In this document: piece after piece, positions 45,288 to 46,245 of the stretch
Layout: each line of letters opens with the position of its first letter
Numbering within the stretch: the stretch's first letter is position 1
NCBI GenBank assembly: GCA_016790425.1
Contig: JAEUPF010000032.1
Location: 1 to 46,245 of the forward strand
Direction: 5' to 3'
Origin: Rubrivivax sp.
GTDB lineage: Bacteria > Pseudomonadota > Gammaproteobacteria > Burkholderiales > Burkholderiaceae_C
DNA length: 46,245 nt
The notes under the pieces: model-generated
Seen by the model: the letters and a program-made list of their open reading frames with translations, nothing else
What the model was told of the DNA's origin: nothing
The model's database searches: none
Made by a program: the position numbers and the translations under genes

Positions 45288-46245
45288 AGATCCTCGTGCG
45301 CGGCGGGCGCGTCATCGACCCGGCCAGCGGCCGCGACGAAGTGGCCGACGTGGCCATCGCCGCCGACCGCATCGTCGGCATCGAGGGCAGCGGCGGCAGC
45401 GATGGCCGTGGCCGGCTGCGCGATTTCGCTGCCGAGCGGGTGATCGACGCCAGCGGCCTGGTCGTGATGCCGGGGCTGGTCGACCTGGCGGCGCGGTTGC
45501 GCGAGCCCGGCCACGAGCACGAAGGGATGCTCGAAAGCGAGCTCGCCGCGGCGGCGGCCGGCGGCGTGACGAGCCTCGTCTGCCCGCCCGACACCGACCC
45601 CGTGCTCGACGAGCCGGGCCTGGTGGAGATGCTGAAGTTCCGCGCCCGCAAGCTCTCGCGCTGCCGCGTCTTCCCGCTCGGCGCGTTGACGCGCAAGCTC
45701 GACGGCGCCGCGCTCACCGAGATGGCCGAGCTGACGGCGGCCGGCTGCATCGGCTTCAGCCAGGCCGACGCGCCGGTGCGGGACACGAACGTGCTGATGC
45801 GCGCGCTCCAGTACGCGGCCACCTTCGGCTGCACCGTGTGGCTGCGGCCGCAGGACCCGTGGCTGGGCAGCGGCGTCGCCGCCAGCGGTGCGGTGGCCAC
45901 GCGCCTGGGCCTGTCGGGCGTGCCGGTGGCGGCGGAGACGATCGCGCTGGCACAGATCATCGAGCTCGTGCGCGCCACGGGCGCGCGGGTGCATCTGCAG
46001 CGCCTGTCCAGCGCCGCCGGCGTGGCGCTGGTGCGCGCCGCCAAGGCCGAGGGGCTGCCTCTGACGGCCGACGTCAGCATCAACTCGCTGCACCTGACCG
46101 ACGTCGACATCGGCTTCTTCAACGCCGACATGCGCCTGACGCCGCCGCTGCGCCAGGGCGCCGACCGCGAGGCGCTGCGCGCGGCGCTGGCCGACGGCAC
46201 GATCGATGCGCTGGGCTCCGACCACAACCCGGTGGCCGAGGACAT
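45284..46245 (+). CDS. pyrC': Dihydroorotase-like protein, probably non-catalytic PyrC' partner of PyrB (3' end cut by window)
   Basis: The first 320 residues have the dihydroorotase fold and spacing, but key metal ligands are missing. The usual Asp-x-His-x-His-x-Arg-Glu-Pro-Gly is [11 protein letters not shown] here, with Ala69 and Arg71 in place of the two histidines. The later His-His pair of the TPHHLLLTD region reads SINSLHLTD. The final Asp site (LGSDHNPV) is kept. In Pseudomonas such an inactive PyrC' is needed to assemble the PyrB dodecamer, and the genes overlap by 4 bases exactly as here. An active PyrC must then be encoded elsewhere. The C-terminal ~100 residues lie outside the window. 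Confidence 0.9.
   Translation, partial: MKILVRGGRVIDPASGRDEVADVAIAADRIVGIEGSGGSDGRGRLRDFAAERVIDASGLVVMPGLVDLAARLREPGHEHEGMLESELAAAAAGGVTSLVCPPDTDPVLDEPGLVEMLKFRARKLSRCRVFPLGALTRKLDGAALTEMAELTAAGCIGFSQADAPVRDTNVLMRALQYAATFGCTVWLRPQDPWLGSGVAASGAVATRLGLSGVPVAAETIALAQIIELVRATGARVHLQRLSSAAGVALVRAAKAEGLPLTADVSINSLHLTDVDIGFFNADMRLTPPLRQGADREALRAALADGTIDALGSDHNPVAED

Overview
This is a 46 kb stretch of very GC-rich chromosome (roughly 70% G+C or more by eye) from a betaproteobacterium, most likely order Burkholderiales, in the Rubrivivax/Leptothrix/Methylibium sphere. That placement is inferred from the gene families and neighbourhoods: accB-accC, mtgA-aroE-tonB-rnb-yqiA, rubA/thiD-like/hemL, the Pil/Chp chemosensory set, and yqgE-ruvX-pyrR-pyrB-pyrC'. 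The window is almost fully coding. No gap between genes exceeds about 200 bases. I see no rRNA, tRNA, IS element, phage gene or CRISPR array. The gene at each edge (accC on the left, the pyrC-like gene on the right) is cut by the window.

Left part, 1-9,616, all on the minus strand. Read in the direction of transcription it runs: yqiA-like esterase, a VapBC-type toxin-antitoxin pair, RNase II/R, a TonB-like protein, aroE, mtgA, a conserved protein of unknown function, a TlpA-like thioredoxin, then accB and accC. From rnb to mtgA the start and stop codons overlap by 1-4 bases, so this is one tightly coupled unit for envelope and housekeeping functions.

Second part, 9,810-17,235, plus strand: a nucleoside/nucleobase uptake operon. 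It encodes a BMP-family binding protein, a double ABC ATPase and two permeases, and ends in a cytosine-deaminase-like amidohydrolase. An unrelated membrane-anchored protein of unknown function sits between the two permease genes. A nested perfect hairpin closes the operon against the next gene, which converges on it.

Third part, 17,289-24,341, minus strand: a lipoprotein zinc metalloprotease, the murein-recycling ligase mpl, the haem gene hemL and a ThiD-family kinase. The kinase is transcribed divergently from a rubredoxin gene across a short region rich in inverted repeats.

Fourth part, 24,481-36,451, plus strand: rubredoxin, then the twitching-motility chemosensory cluster pilG-pilH-pilI-pilJ-chpA, then a GGDEF diguanylate cyclase. 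It is followed by an RND efflux adaptor and pump (36,546-41,046). A DNA photolyase gene lies on the minus strand (41,108-42,673).

Right end, 42,710 onward, plus strand: yqgE, ruvX, pyrR, pyrB and a pyrC-like gene, all overlapping by 1-4 bases or fused. The most unusual feature is here. ruvX and pyrR share one uninterrupted reading frame, joined by five perfect copies of a 9-bp repeat, which predicts a RuvX-PyrR fusion protein. The gene after pyrB lacks the metal-binding histidines of dihydroorotase and looks like a non-catalytic PyrC' partner of aspartate transcarbamoylase. Other points of interest are an Asp-to-Cys change in the active site of the cytosine-deaminase homologue, an Asp in place of the usual Cys in the ThiD-like kinase, and in-frame short tandem repeats that build linkers in several proteins.
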